The position numbers were made by a program, and so were the translations under genes. Shown in pieces: positions 14,333-22,032 of a DNA stretch of 25,295 bases. The stretch is taken from positions 1 to 25,295 of the forward strand of contig CAZLVZ010000008.1 of assembly GCA_964563465.1 (NCBI GenBank). Direction: 5' to 3'. The notes beneath the pieces are model-generated. The model saw only the letters and a list, made by a program, of their open reading frames with translations, did not search any database and was not told the DNA's origin. Source of the DNA: JAYENY01 sp964563465 (lineage in GTDB: Bacteria; Patescibacteriota; Minisyncoccia; Minisyncoccales; PEYH01). Within the stretch, counting starts at the first letter, position 1; the number at the start of each line of letters is the position of its first letter.

Positions 14333-15481
14333 TTATTTTGACTTAATCAAATATGTAGCAATAATTTCAGCCGCATTTGGTTTAGAAAAAGCAAGTGCAG
14401 CATTGCTCATTTTTTTAAGTTTTCCTGGTTCAGAAAAAATTAACATTATGTTTGAATAAAGCAATCTGGGAGTTGGGTTTTTAGATTCCATCACCATTGC
14501 TGCTCCATTACTTGCAAAAGCATGAGCGTTTTTTGCTTGATGATTTTGACTTGCTTCGGGCAAGGGAATCAAGATGCTTGGTTTACCAATTGTAGCGATG
14601 TTAAAAATTGATCCAGATCCTGCTCTAGAGATAATTAAATGACTCATAGCGTAAGCATGTTTTAATTCCTCTTCGTTTAAGAAATTAATTGGATGATAAT
14701 TTTTAATAAGATTTTCTTTTTTTATGATTATTCTTGCAGTTGACAAGATTTCATTAAGGCGTTTTTTTCCACATTGATGAATAATTTCAAAGTTTTCCAA
14801 AAGTTGTGGAAGCATTTGGAGAATAATATTATTAATTCTCTCAGCGCCCTGAGAGCCACCTAAAATTAGAATAATTGGTTTTTTGTCTTTTAATTCAAAA
14901 ATTTTCTTTGCTTTTTCCCTACTTCCATTAAGAATTGTTTGTCTTATTGGATTACCGGTAAAGAAAATTTTTGAAGAAGAAATATTCTCAATTTTTGTTT
15001 GTTCAAATGATGTGAAAATTTTTATCGTAGATTTAGCAAATATTTTTGTTACTCTGCCAGGAACAATATCTGATTCATGTAGGAAAAATGGAATTTTAAG
15101 TTTTTCAGCAGACCAAATCACAGGGAAAGATCCGTAACCACCTTTTCCAAAAACGATATCTGGTTTTATTTTGCGGAGATATAATGATGCCTGAATAAAA
15201 CTAATTGGAATTTTGAACAAGATATCAATAATATTTTCAAGTATACTTTTAGGAGTAATATACCTCCTAATCTTGCCAGCAAAGATTGTTTTTACTATAA
15301 CTCCCTCATTTTTTAAGAGCTGGAGACCTATTTCACTTTTTGGACCAACAAAATAAAGATTAAGCGGATTAATTCTTTTCTCTTGTTCCGTTTTCTTGTT
15401 TTGTTTTTTTAATTCTCTAATTATTGCAATAATGGGAAAGATGTGTCCCCCACTACCGCCACCCGTAAAAAGTATTTTCAT
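14333..15481 (-). CDS. murG: MurG, lipid II-forming N-acetylglucosaminyltransferase
   Basis: A 382-residue GT-B enzyme that adds GlcNAc from UDP-GlcNAc to lipid I on the cytoplasmic face of the membrane. The N-terminal glycine loop TGGGSGGHIFP (residues 6-16), FGKGGYGSFP (111-120), HESDIVPGRVTK (135-146) and ILGGSQGA (206-213) are all present. In the donor-binding loop SRAGSGSIFNIATIGKPSILIP (285-306) the normally conserved Glu is Asn294 (codon AAC). The PEASQNHQAKNA segment is normal. It is 13 bp after ftsW in a cell-wall operon. Confidence 0.96.
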   Translation of the reverse strand: MKILFTGGGSGGHIFPIIAIIRELKKQNKKTEQEKRINPLNLYFVGPKSEIGLQLLKNEGVIVKTIFAGKIRRYITPKSILENIIDILFKIPISFIQASLYLRKIKPDIVFGKGGYGSFPVIWSAEKLKIPFFLHESDIVPGRVTKIFAKSTIKIFTSFEQTKIENISSSKIFFTGNPIRQTILNGSREKAKKIFELKDKKPIILILGGSQGAERINNIILQMLPQLLENFEIIHQCGKKRLNEILSTARIIIKKENLIKNYHPINFLNEEELKHAYAMSHLIISRAGSGSIFNIATIGKPSILIPLPEASQNHQAKNAHAFASNGAAMVMESKNPTPRLLYSNIMLIFSEPGKLKKMSNAALAFSKPNAAEIIATYLIKSK

Positions 15482-15494
15482 AAAAAATAATTAA

Positions 15495-16601
15495 TTATTC
15501 TTTGGCGTATTTTGAAATATTTAAAAGAATTCCTACGGCGATCAATTCAACAACCAAATGTGAACTTCCATAGCTTACGAATGGTAAGGGAATGCCCGTA
15601 AGTGGCAATATTCCAGTTATTGCTCCCATATTAATAAATGCTTGAGAAACAAGCCAGAAAGTAATTCCTATTGCCATAAGCTTTAGAAATGAGTCAGAGC
15701 ATTTTTTGGCTATCTTAAATCCTTGCCAAGCAAAAACAAGGAAGAGAATAACAAAGATTGTTGCTCCAACAAAACCCGTTTCTTCTGCGAATATAGCAAA
15801 AATCATATCTGTCATTGGTTGAGGTAAAAATCCAGCCTTTTGAACGCTCAACCCCAATCCCCTGCCTAAAACTGTTCCTGAGCCAATAGCAATAAGAGAT
15901 TGTTTGAGTTGGTAACCAGTACCCATTGGCTGAGTATTGGGTTTAATAAAAACAAGAAATCTATTGAGGCGATAAGGGGCTGTTTTTATCAAAATACCCA
16001 AAGACCCCAATCCTGCAAGTATTAAGATAGCCGTATGGTATAACGGAGTTCCAGCACTAAAATACATTATTAATGTGGTGGTAGCAATGATTACTAATGT
16101 GCTTATATCTGGTTGAGCAATCAATAGTGCAGAAATTGTTCCTAAGGATATTATCAAGGGAAGAAATAATTTAAATTTTTGGTTCTTTTTCTGTTTTTTG
16201 CTATGACGAGATAGCCACGCGGCAAGATATATAATAAAAGAAAGTTTTAAAAATTCGGATGGTTGAAAGCTAATTGGTCCGATAGAAATCCAGCGTTTTG
16301 CTCCACCTAACAGCGTTCCTATTTTTGGTAGAATAACCAAAAGCATTAAAGCGAGAATTACAAATAAAAATGGTAAACAAATCTTTTTTAAGAATTCTGG
16401 CTTAATTTTATATGCTAAAAATCCCAAAATTCCACCAGGAATAAATCCATAAAGTATTTGATGAATAAGATAAAAAAAAGAATTATCAGCATTTCTTTGA
16501 GAAATAGCTATAGAAACTTCCGCTAAGATTATAAATCCCAAAACAATCAGTAACAAAATACTTACAAGTAAAATAGAATCTGGTTTTTTATCTTTTTTCA
16601 T
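15495..16601 (-). CDS. ftsW: SEDS-family peptidoglycan glycosyltransferase FtsW
   Basis: A 368-residue polytopic protein with about ten membrane helices. GGAKRWISIGPISFQPSEFLKL and GRGLGLSVQKAGFLPQPMTDMIFAIFAEE are SEDS hallmarks; the Asp in TDMIF is the catalytic residue of the family. The C-terminal VSYGSSHLVVELIAVGILLNI is also typical. SEDS proteins polymerise lipid II together with a class B PBP, which is not encoded here. Its place between murD and murG identifies it as FtsW rather than RodA. It overlaps murD by 14 bp, so translation is coupled. Confidence 0.94.
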   Translation of the reverse strand: MKKDKKPDSILLVSILLLIVLGFIILAEVSIAISQRNADNSFFYLIHQILYGFIPGGILGFLAYKIKPEFLKKICLPFLFVILALMLLVILPKIGTLLGGAKRWISIGPISFQPSEFLKLSFIIYLAAWLSRHSKKQKKNQKFKLFLPLIISLGTISALLIAQPDISTLVIIATTTLIMYFSAGTPLYHTAILILAGLGSLGILIKTAPYRLNRFLVFIKPNTQPMGTGYQLKQSLIAIGSGTVLGRGLGLSVQKAGFLPQPMTDMIFAIFAEETGFVGATIFVILFLVFAWQGFKIAKKCSDSFLKLMAIGITFWLVSQAFINMGAITGILPLTGIPLPFVSYGSSHLVVELIAVGILLNISKYAKE

Positions 16602-17883
16602 TTTTGGCTAAATTTTTAACATATTTTTTAAATTGTTTTCCCCTATCCTGATAATCATCAAAGGTGCTGAAGCTTGCGCAAGCGGGAGAAAGTAAGCAAG
16701 TCTGTCCCCTTTTTGTATATTGAAAACACAATTTAGTTGCTTCTTTCATATTGTTTACAAAAAAATGTTCTGGTTGATTTTTTTTTGTTTCTTTTGAAAT
16801 CTCTTGCCATATTCTTTTACCCTCTTTTGGAAATAAAATAATATTTTTTATTCCTTTTTTTATTATTATTTTTGCAAGCAAATTGAATTCAGATTTTTTT
16901 TCAGAGCCACCCAAAATTATTGTTCCTACATTTTTTAATGAGTTTAATGCGGCCATAGTTGCTTCAGGAATCGTTGCAGCAGAGTCGTTATAAAAATTTA
17001 TGCCTTTAAATTTTCCTACAAATTCTAAACGATGCTCAAATCCTTCAAAATTTTTGATTGATTTTTTTGTTTTTTTATTGGAAATTTTGAAAAGCGAGCT
17101 TACGATTTCAGCAGCCAAAACATTGCAAACAAAATAATCAGAAGTTTTTTTGGATCCAAATGCAATCTTTTTTGCTAAACTTTTTTCTGCTAAATTTTTA
17201 ATTTTCTGGAAATTTTTGTTAAAAATAAAATAATCTGTTTTTGTTTGCCATTTAGCAATATTGGCCTTAGCTTCAAAGTATTTTTTAAAATTTTTAAAAT
17301 AATTTAAGTGATCGGAATAAATATTAAGAAACACAGCAATATGAGGACTAATTTTTAGATTTTCAAGCTGATGAGAAGAAAGCTCAAATATAAAGATTTT
17401 TTTCGTTGGTTTGTCTATCCAATAATCAAGAACTGGTTTTCCTATGTTTCCCACTAATTCTGTCTTTACTCCATTATCTTTAAAGATTTTATAAATTAAA
17501 TTAGCAGTTGTCCCCTTTCCCTTAGTGCCAGTTACTCCAATTGTTTGTTTTTTGTATTTTTCAAGAAAAATTTCTGTTTGAGAAGTAATTTTTTGTTTTG
17601 CGAGATAAGGTAAAAATAGTTTTTTAGAAATACCCGGAGTTTTAATAATAATATCATAATCTTTTACCGATAGAAGATAACTTTTTCCCAAGTGCAGTTT
17701 TGTTTTTCTATCTTTCTTTATTAATTTTTGGATAGTAAAAGATAATTTATTGAGAATTAATTCGTCTGCCAATCCAATTCTTTTATCTGGAAATTGTTTT
17801 CTTAAAAACCTAAAACTGGACTCTCCCTCTTTTCCGAGTCCCAGTATTAAAATTCTTTTATCTTTTAATAAATTCAGTTTCAC
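16588..17883 (-). CDS. murD: UDP-N-acetylmuramoylalanine--D-glutamate ligase
   Basis: A 431-residue Mur ligase adding D-Glu to UDP-MurNAc-L-Ala. An N-terminal Rossmann-like domain (RILILGLGKEGESSFRFL, residues 10-27) precedes the ATP-binding loop GVTGTKGKGTT (116-126); most MurDs have Ser where this has Gly124. ELSSHQLENL, FLNIYSDHLNYF and FEGFEHRLEFVGKFKGINFYNDSAATIPEAT follow in the usual order. The start is GTG (17881-17883), and MKLNLLKDKRILILG is a natural N-terminus. A terminator-like hairpin separates it from mraY, so it may be partly independent of it. Confidence 0.95.
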   Translation of the reverse strand: MKLNLLKDKRILILGLGKEGESSFRFLRKQFPDKRIGLADELILNKLSFTIQKLIKKDRKTKLHLGKSYLLSVKDYDIIIKTPGISKKLFLPYLAKQKITSQTEIFLEKYKKQTIGVTGTKGKGTTANLIYKIFKDNGVKTELVGNIGKPVLDYWIDKPTKKIFIFELSSHQLENLKISPHIAVFLNIYSDHLNYFKNFKKYFEAKANIAKWQTKTDYFIFNKNFQKIKNLAEKSLAKKIAFGSKKTSDYFVCNVLAAEIVSSLFKISNKKTKKSIKNFEGFEHRLEFVGKFKGINFYNDSAATIPEATMAALNSLKNVGTIILGGSEKKSEFNLLAKIIIKKGIKNIILFPKEGKRIWQEISKETKKNQPEHFFVNNMKEATKLCFQYTKRGQTCLLSPACASFSTFDDYQDRGKQFKKYVKNLAKNEKR

Positions 17884-17917
17884 TTGATTAACAATATCAT
17901 AATTTATTCTTGAAATA

Positions 17918-17952
17918 AAGAAAAAAGCGCTTTACTACAATGGCAAGTGCTT
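17918..17952 (-). terminator. Weak terminator or attenuator between mraY and murD
   Basis: On the - strand AAGCACTT pairs with AAGCGCTT (one A-C mismatch), with a 12-nt loop, and a T-rich run follows. It could partly end mraY transcripts. The stem is short, so this is tentative. Confidence 0.4.
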
Positions 17953-17979
17953 AATAAAAATTATTTTTAAGAGATAATA

Positions 17980-19068
17980 TTAACCCAATAGGCGGATGGC
18001 AATACCTATAATAGCAACCACTAAGCCAATAACCCAGAAACGCATTGTTACCTTATAATGAGGCCAGCCCTTAGCTTCGAAATGATAATGAATCGGAGAG
18101 GCAAGAAAGACCCTTTTTTTGAAAAACTTTTTTGATAATTGTTGAATAATTACAGAAGCCGCTTCAACGACCAATAGGAAAGCGATTATTGGCAGGACTA
18201 AAACCGAATCAGTCAGAAATGCGACCATCGTAAGGGCAACACATAGACCCATTGTTCCAGATTCACCCATATAAAAACGAGCTGGAGGAATATTAAACCA
18301 CAAAAAAGCTAAAACAGCACCAGAAATAACTGCACAAAGAGCAGCTATATCAATTTGTCCAGTAAAAAGAGAAATAATGGCGTATGCGCCAAAAATTGTG
18401 GCAAAACTGCTTCCAGCTAAACCGTCTATTCCGTCAATTACCCCACCCGCATAGACCGCCATCATAACTAAAATAAAGAAAGGAATATACCATGCACCAA
18501 TTATTAAATCTCCATTACCTGGGATATGTAAGCTCGTCCATCCTAATTTTGAATAAAACCACCAGCCACCAATCAAACCAATCAAAAAAATAGAAGCTAA
18601 ACGATATTTTAAACTCAATCCTCCGCCAACATAACGACCCTTGCTTCTGACTTGAAGTAAGTCATCAATTAATCCAACAATAGATGCGGCAACCATACCA
18701 AACAATGGAAGCCATGTTTGCGAACGGCTCAAAAAATTTAGTTTTTCTAAAATACTGCCATCGAATTCTGTGAGCAAAAAGAAAATAACGGCCATAATTA
18801 GAGGTATTGTCCAAATCAAAAGTCCCCCAAGACGCGGAACTTTAGTTTCTGTTTCTGAATGAAATTTTTTAAAAATTGGCATTTCTCTTCCATCAATAGA
18901 TTTTTCTCTAACCTTCTTTTTCCAGAGTTTATGTTTATATAAAAAATGAGTTAAAAAAGGCGTGGCTAAAATTGCCATGATAAAAGAAATCGCTCCCAAA
19001 GAAAGAATTTTGATAACACTAAAGCTTAGCTCGGTATCTTCAAGATGTTGAATAATATTTCCTACCAT
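17980..19068 (-). CDS. mraY: Phospho-N-acetylmuramoyl-pentapeptide-transferase MraY, divergent active site
   Basis: A 362-residue membrane enzyme that moves phospho-MurNAc-pentapeptide onto undecaprenyl phosphate, forming lipid I. About ten hydrophobic helices. VGLIDDLLQV (residues 131-140) carries the Asp135-Asp136 pair, and GGVIDGIDGLAGS (208-220) is the second Asp loop, where NLTDGLDG is usual. FYMGESGTMGL (265-275) has Glu269 where the catalytic Asp of MGDxGS is expected. PIHYHFEAKGWP (325-336) has HYH instead of HHH. Context (dacA before, murD after) and length support MraY rather than WecA. It overlaps dacA by 7 bp. Confidence 0.92.
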   Translation of the reverse strand: MVGNIIQHLEDTELSFSVIKILSLGAISFIMAILATPFLTHFLYKHKLWKKKVREKSIDGREMPIFKKFHSETETKVPRLGGLLIWTIPLIMAVIFFLLTEFDGSILEKLNFLSRSQTWLPLFGMVAASIVGLIDDLLQVRSKGRYVGGGLSLKYRLASIFLIGLIGGWWFYSKLGWTSLHIPGNGDLIIGAWYIPFFILVMMAVYAGGVIDGIDGLAGSSFATIFGAYAIISLFTGQIDIAALCAVISGAVLAFLWFNIPPARFYMGESGTMGLCVALTMVAFLTDSVLVLPIIAFLLVVEAASVIIQQLSKKFFKKRVFLASPIHYHFEAKGWPHYKVTMRFWVIGLVVAIIGIAIRLLG

Positions 19069-20084
19069 ATAAATCCTTTTTCAAGCCAATTAATAATTTG
19101 TTTCATTTCTCCAAAACGATTATTAGAACCTAAAATTATAGAGACCAAATATCCTTGTTCTGATTTTGGTTGAGGTAATATAATTAAAAGGCATTGTTTT
19201 GCCTTGGGTGTTTGACCAGTTTTTCCACCAACAATATTTGGAAATTCTTCAAGAAGTTTATCAGTAGTTTGTGCTTTATGATGTTGATTTCCGTTAGACA
19301 GGAGAATCATATGTTCAGTGTTTTTTGTAATTTCAAAAATTTTAGCTATTTTTGCGTCAGTCTTAGCTTGTTCAAGAATATATTGAACAAATTTAGCCAA
19401 ATCATCAGCTGTAGAGTAATTATATGCTTGGTTTGGGAAATCAGGATCTAATCCAATTGGGTCAACGAAGTGCGTGTGTTTAATCCCAATTTTTTTAATT
19501 TCAGAATTCATTAATCCTACAAATTTTTTCTCTCCGATAATTTCAGCTAAAGCCCTTGCCGCATCATTACTTGATTCAACTAACATTGAATAAAGAAGTT
19601 CGTTTACCGTAAATTCTTGTCCAACCCTAAATTGTCCTTTTTCTTCTTCAGTATCTACTGCTCCTTGTGTAATAATAGTTTTTTGTTCTAACTCGTAGTT
19701 TTTAAGAACAACATAGGCGCTTACTATTTTACTTAAACTTGCAATTGGAAACATTTCTGAAATATTTTTTCTAAAAATAATTTTATTTTCAGCTTCTTCG
19801 CTTTCGGTCGCCAAAACGATTGCTCCCTTTGCGCTTAATCCTTCCAGATTTCCAATTCTCCAATTACGAAAAGGCTTTAGATGTGAATAATCAATCGGAA
19901 CATTTATCAATGCTGCATTGTAAATATCTTTTGTCTTTTGCCAATAGACATATTCATTCATTATTTTGCCTATCTTGATTCCACTAAAAATAAAAAGAAT
20001 TAACGCAAAAAGAACAAATATATATTTTGCTTTAATCAATTCAATCTTTAAATTAGTTTTTGTCTTCCAGGTTTCTATTTTCAT
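19062..20084 (-). CDS. dacA: D-alanyl-D-alanine carboxypeptidase (S11, PBP5-like)
   Basis: A 340-residue penicillin-binding protein that trims the terminal D-Ala of peptidoglycan stem peptides outside the membrane. One N-terminal membrane helix (about residues 20-38) anchors it. Active-site motifs: SLSK (116-119, nucleophile Ser116, Lys119), SSN (171-173) and KTG (288-290). The PBP5 C-terminal beta domain and amphipathic anchor are absent; the N-terminal helix seems to replace them. The ATG shares its A with the TAA stop of aspS, so translation is coupled, and it overlaps mraY by 7 bp. Confidence 0.93.
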   Translation of the reverse strand: MKIETWKTKTNLKIELIKAKYIFVLFALILFIFSGIKIGKIMNEYVYWQKTKDIYNAALINVPIDYSHLKPFRNWRIGNLEGLSAKGAIVLATESEEAENKIIFRKNISEMFPIASLSKIVSAYVVLKNYELEQKTIITQGAVDTEEEKGQFRVGQEFTVNELLYSMLVESSNDAARALAEIIGEKKFVGLMNSEIKKIGIKHTHFVDPIGLDPDFPNQAYNYSTADDLAKFVQYILEQAKTDAKIAKIFEITKNTEHMILLSNGNQHHKAQTTDKLLEEFPNIVGGKTGQTPKAKQCLLIILPQPKSEQGYLVSIILGSNNRFGEMKQIINWLEKGFIW

Positions 20085-21529
20085 TATTTCTTTTCTTTGG
20101 ACAAAGATTTTCCAATTACACTAATACCAACCTCCTTGAGTTGTTTTTCTGAAACCGTTGAAGGAGCATCCATAACTGCTGTAATGCCAGATGTTGCTGT
20201 TGGAAATGCAACTGTCTCCCTGATGCTTTTTTCGTTGAGTATAGTTTGTAACAACCTATCAAGTCCGGCTGCGATACCTCCGTGAGGAGGAACTCCATAT
20301 TGAAAGGCCTCCAGAATGTGTCCAAATTTATTTTCTACCATTTCAGAAGAATTGCCTAAAATTTCAAAAGTTTTTTTCAAAATTTTTGAACTATGATTTC
20401 TTATAGACCCACCCATAACTTCAGCACCATTTAGCACTAAATCGTATTGTTTAGCCTTGAATTTTAGAAGCTCTTTTCTACCTTTTGGGGAAGTTAATTC
20501 TTCTATACTCATTTTTTCAAATTTTTGTAAATCAATATCTTGGAGAGCGGTGAATGGATGGTGAACAGCGTCAATGGAATTATCTTCTAAAATTTCAAAC
20601 ATTGGGAAATCAACAATCCAACAAAAAGCCAAATCGTCTGTTTTTTTATTTTTTCGCAGATCTGGCCTATCGCTTCCATAATTCTTCATCGCATCTTGAT
20701 AGCTCAATCGTGGAAATGGTTTCTTTTGAATATTCTTTTTAAATACATTTTTTACTAAATCAATAATCATCTCTTCTATTAGACACAGAATGTCCTCTTG
20801 TTCAATAAAACTCATTTCAATATCAACTTGAGTGTGCTCAAATAAGCGATCAGCTCGTAAGTCTTCATCTCGGAAAACATGAGGAAACTGGAAGTATTTT
20901 TCAAAACCAGCAATCATTAAAAGCTGTTTATATTGTTGTGGACTTTGCGGAAGCGCATAAAATTTACCAGATTGTAATCGCGAAGGAACTAAAAAATCTC
21001 GTGCGCCTTCGGGCGTAGATTTTGTGAGAATTGGAGTTTCTATCTCCACGAATTCTTTTTCAATTAGAAAATTTCTAATGAAATTCGTGGTTTTTTGACG
21101 AATAATAATATTATCTCTTAACCTTTTTCTTCGTAAATCTAAATATCTATATTTTAATCTCTTTTCTTCTTTTATCAGATATCCGTCGTTATCAATGGGA
21201 ATAGGTAATGTGTCTGCTTTTGATAAAATTTTTATTTCTTCAGCAACCAACTCAACTTTTCCGGTTAATAGGTTTTTGTTAATCATTTTTTCGGGTCTTT
21301 TGTTGATAGTTCCGATAATCTCCACAACCCATTCTGGCCTTAATTTCCTTGCTGTTTTTAAAATATTTTCGTCTAGATTAGACAAAAATACCGTTTGCAA
21401 AATACCGCTTTTATCCCTTAAGTCAATAAACACTAATTTACCATAGGAGCGACAAGTATCTATCCAACCAGCAACTTTTACTTTTTCCCCTATATTTTTT
21501 GATGTTTTCTCTACTGAAGTTCTTTTCAT
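20084..21529 (-). CDS. aspS: Aspartyl-tRNA synthetase, bacterial type but lacking the GAD insertion
   Basis: A 481-residue class II synthetase charging tRNA-Asp. The N-terminal OB-fold anticodon-binding domain (about residues 1-105) precedes the catalytic core with motif 2 FRDEDLRADR (219-228), NYGSDRPDLR (283-292), WIVDFPMFE (304-312), HHPFTA and motif 3 GGIAAGLDRLL (417-427). In bacterial AspRS about 130 residues of GAD domain separate the DRPDLR and DFPMFE elements; here 13 residues do (293-305). This explains the short length, against about 590 usual. It follows the receiver gene by 11 bp and overlaps dacA by one base. Confidence 0.95.
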   Translation of the reverse strand: MKRTSVEKTSKNIGEKVKVAGWIDTCRSYGKLVFIDLRDKSGILQTVFLSNLDENILKTARKLRPEWVVEIIGTINKRPEKMINKNLLTGKVELVAEEIKILSKADTLPIPIDNDGYLIKEEKRLKYRYLDLRRKRLRDNIIIRQKTTNFIRNFLIEKEFVEIETPILTKSTPEGARDFLVPSRLQSGKFYALPQSPQQYKQLLMIAGFEKYFQFPHVFRDEDLRADRLFEHTQVDIEMSFIEQEDILCLIEEMIIDLVKNVFKKNIQKKPFPRLSYQDAMKNYGSDRPDLRKNKKTDDLAFCWIVDFPMFEILEDNSIDAVHHPFTALQDIDLQKFEKMSIEELTSPKGRKELLKFKAKQYDLVLNGAEVMGGSIRNHSSKILKKTFEILGNSSEMVENKFGHILEAFQYGVPPHGGIAAGLDRLLQTILNEKSIRETVAFPTATSGITAVMDAPSTVSEKQLKEVGISVIGKSLSKEKK

Positions 21530-21540
21530 TTGAATTTTGA

Positions 21541-21900
21541 TTATATGTATTTTTTTATTAATTCTACTATCTCTGACGGAACATAGTCAGTTTTTAAAAA
21601 GTAATCTTTTACATCAAGTCGTTTTGCTCTTTCTCTATAATTTTTGCCTTCAAGGTTAGACAAAATAATTACTGGTGGAATACTCCTTTTTTCTTTTTTC
21701 ATTCTTTCTAAATAATCAAGTCCATTTTCCTCTGGTAAAATAATATCTAAAAGCATTAAATTAATTTCTTTATCTTTCAAGAAAATCTCCCCTTCTTTTA
21801 CTGTCATTGCTTGGAAAACAACAAAACCTTCTTCTTCAAGTTTTTTAATATACATTTCTCTTATCATTTTTTCATCTTCAATTAAAAGAATTCTTTTCAT
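21541..21900 (-). CDS. Stand-alone response-regulator receiver domain (CheY-like)
   Basis: A 119-residue single receiver domain. Acidic pair Glu8-Asp9, phospho-acceptor Asp52 in MLLDIILPEENG, Ser81 in VIILSNLEG and Lys103 in DYFLKTDY are all in place, so it should be phosphorylated by a histidine kinase. No output domain follows and no kinase is in the window. It is first in the run to aspS-dacA-mraY, which is odd for such a gene; it may simply share transcription with them. The ATG at 21900 lacks a strong SD. Confidence 0.92.
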   Translation of the reverse strand: MKRILLIEDEKMIREMYIKKLEEEGFVVFQAMTVKEGEIFLKDKEINLMLLDIILPEENGLDYLERMKKEKRSIPPVIILSNLEGKNYRERAKRLDVKDYFLKTDYVPSEIVELIKKYI

Positions 21901-21927
21901 GGGTTTTCCAATATTAATCTATTTTTT

Positions 21928-21956
21928 ATTCTACACAAGATTAGAAAAAAAATCAA
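21928..21956 (-). promoter_or_regulatory. Candidate promoter of the receiver-aspS operon
   Basis: On the - strand TTGATT (21951-21956) and TAGAAT (21928-21933) are 17 bp apart, giving a predicted start near 21921 and a leader of about 21 nt. An alternative pair slightly closer to the gene (TTGTGT, 16 bp, TAATAT) is also possible. Confidence 0.45.
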
Positions 21957-21983
21957 AGCCATATTAGGGTAATCTAAGCTTTG
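21954..21983. other. Inverted repeat between divergent receiver and valS genes
   Basis: CAAAGC (21954-21959) pairs with GCTTTG (21978-21983); inside, ATTA and TAAT form a second short stem. On the - strand a T-run follows, like a terminator, but no gene upstream needs one. A second inverted repeat, ATAGTT/AACTAT with a 3-bp loop, lies at 21997-22011, close to valS. Confidence 0.35.
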
Positions 21984-22032
21984 CCTTTTTGCCCGAATAG
22001 TTATAAACTATACTAATTATAAGATTGTTATT

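Noticed and set aside
21901..22032. T-box or other riboswitch leader for aspS or valS
   Set aside because: No T-box consensus or specifier-loop layout. The gap is short and the hairpin lies upstream of, or over, the predicted promoter.
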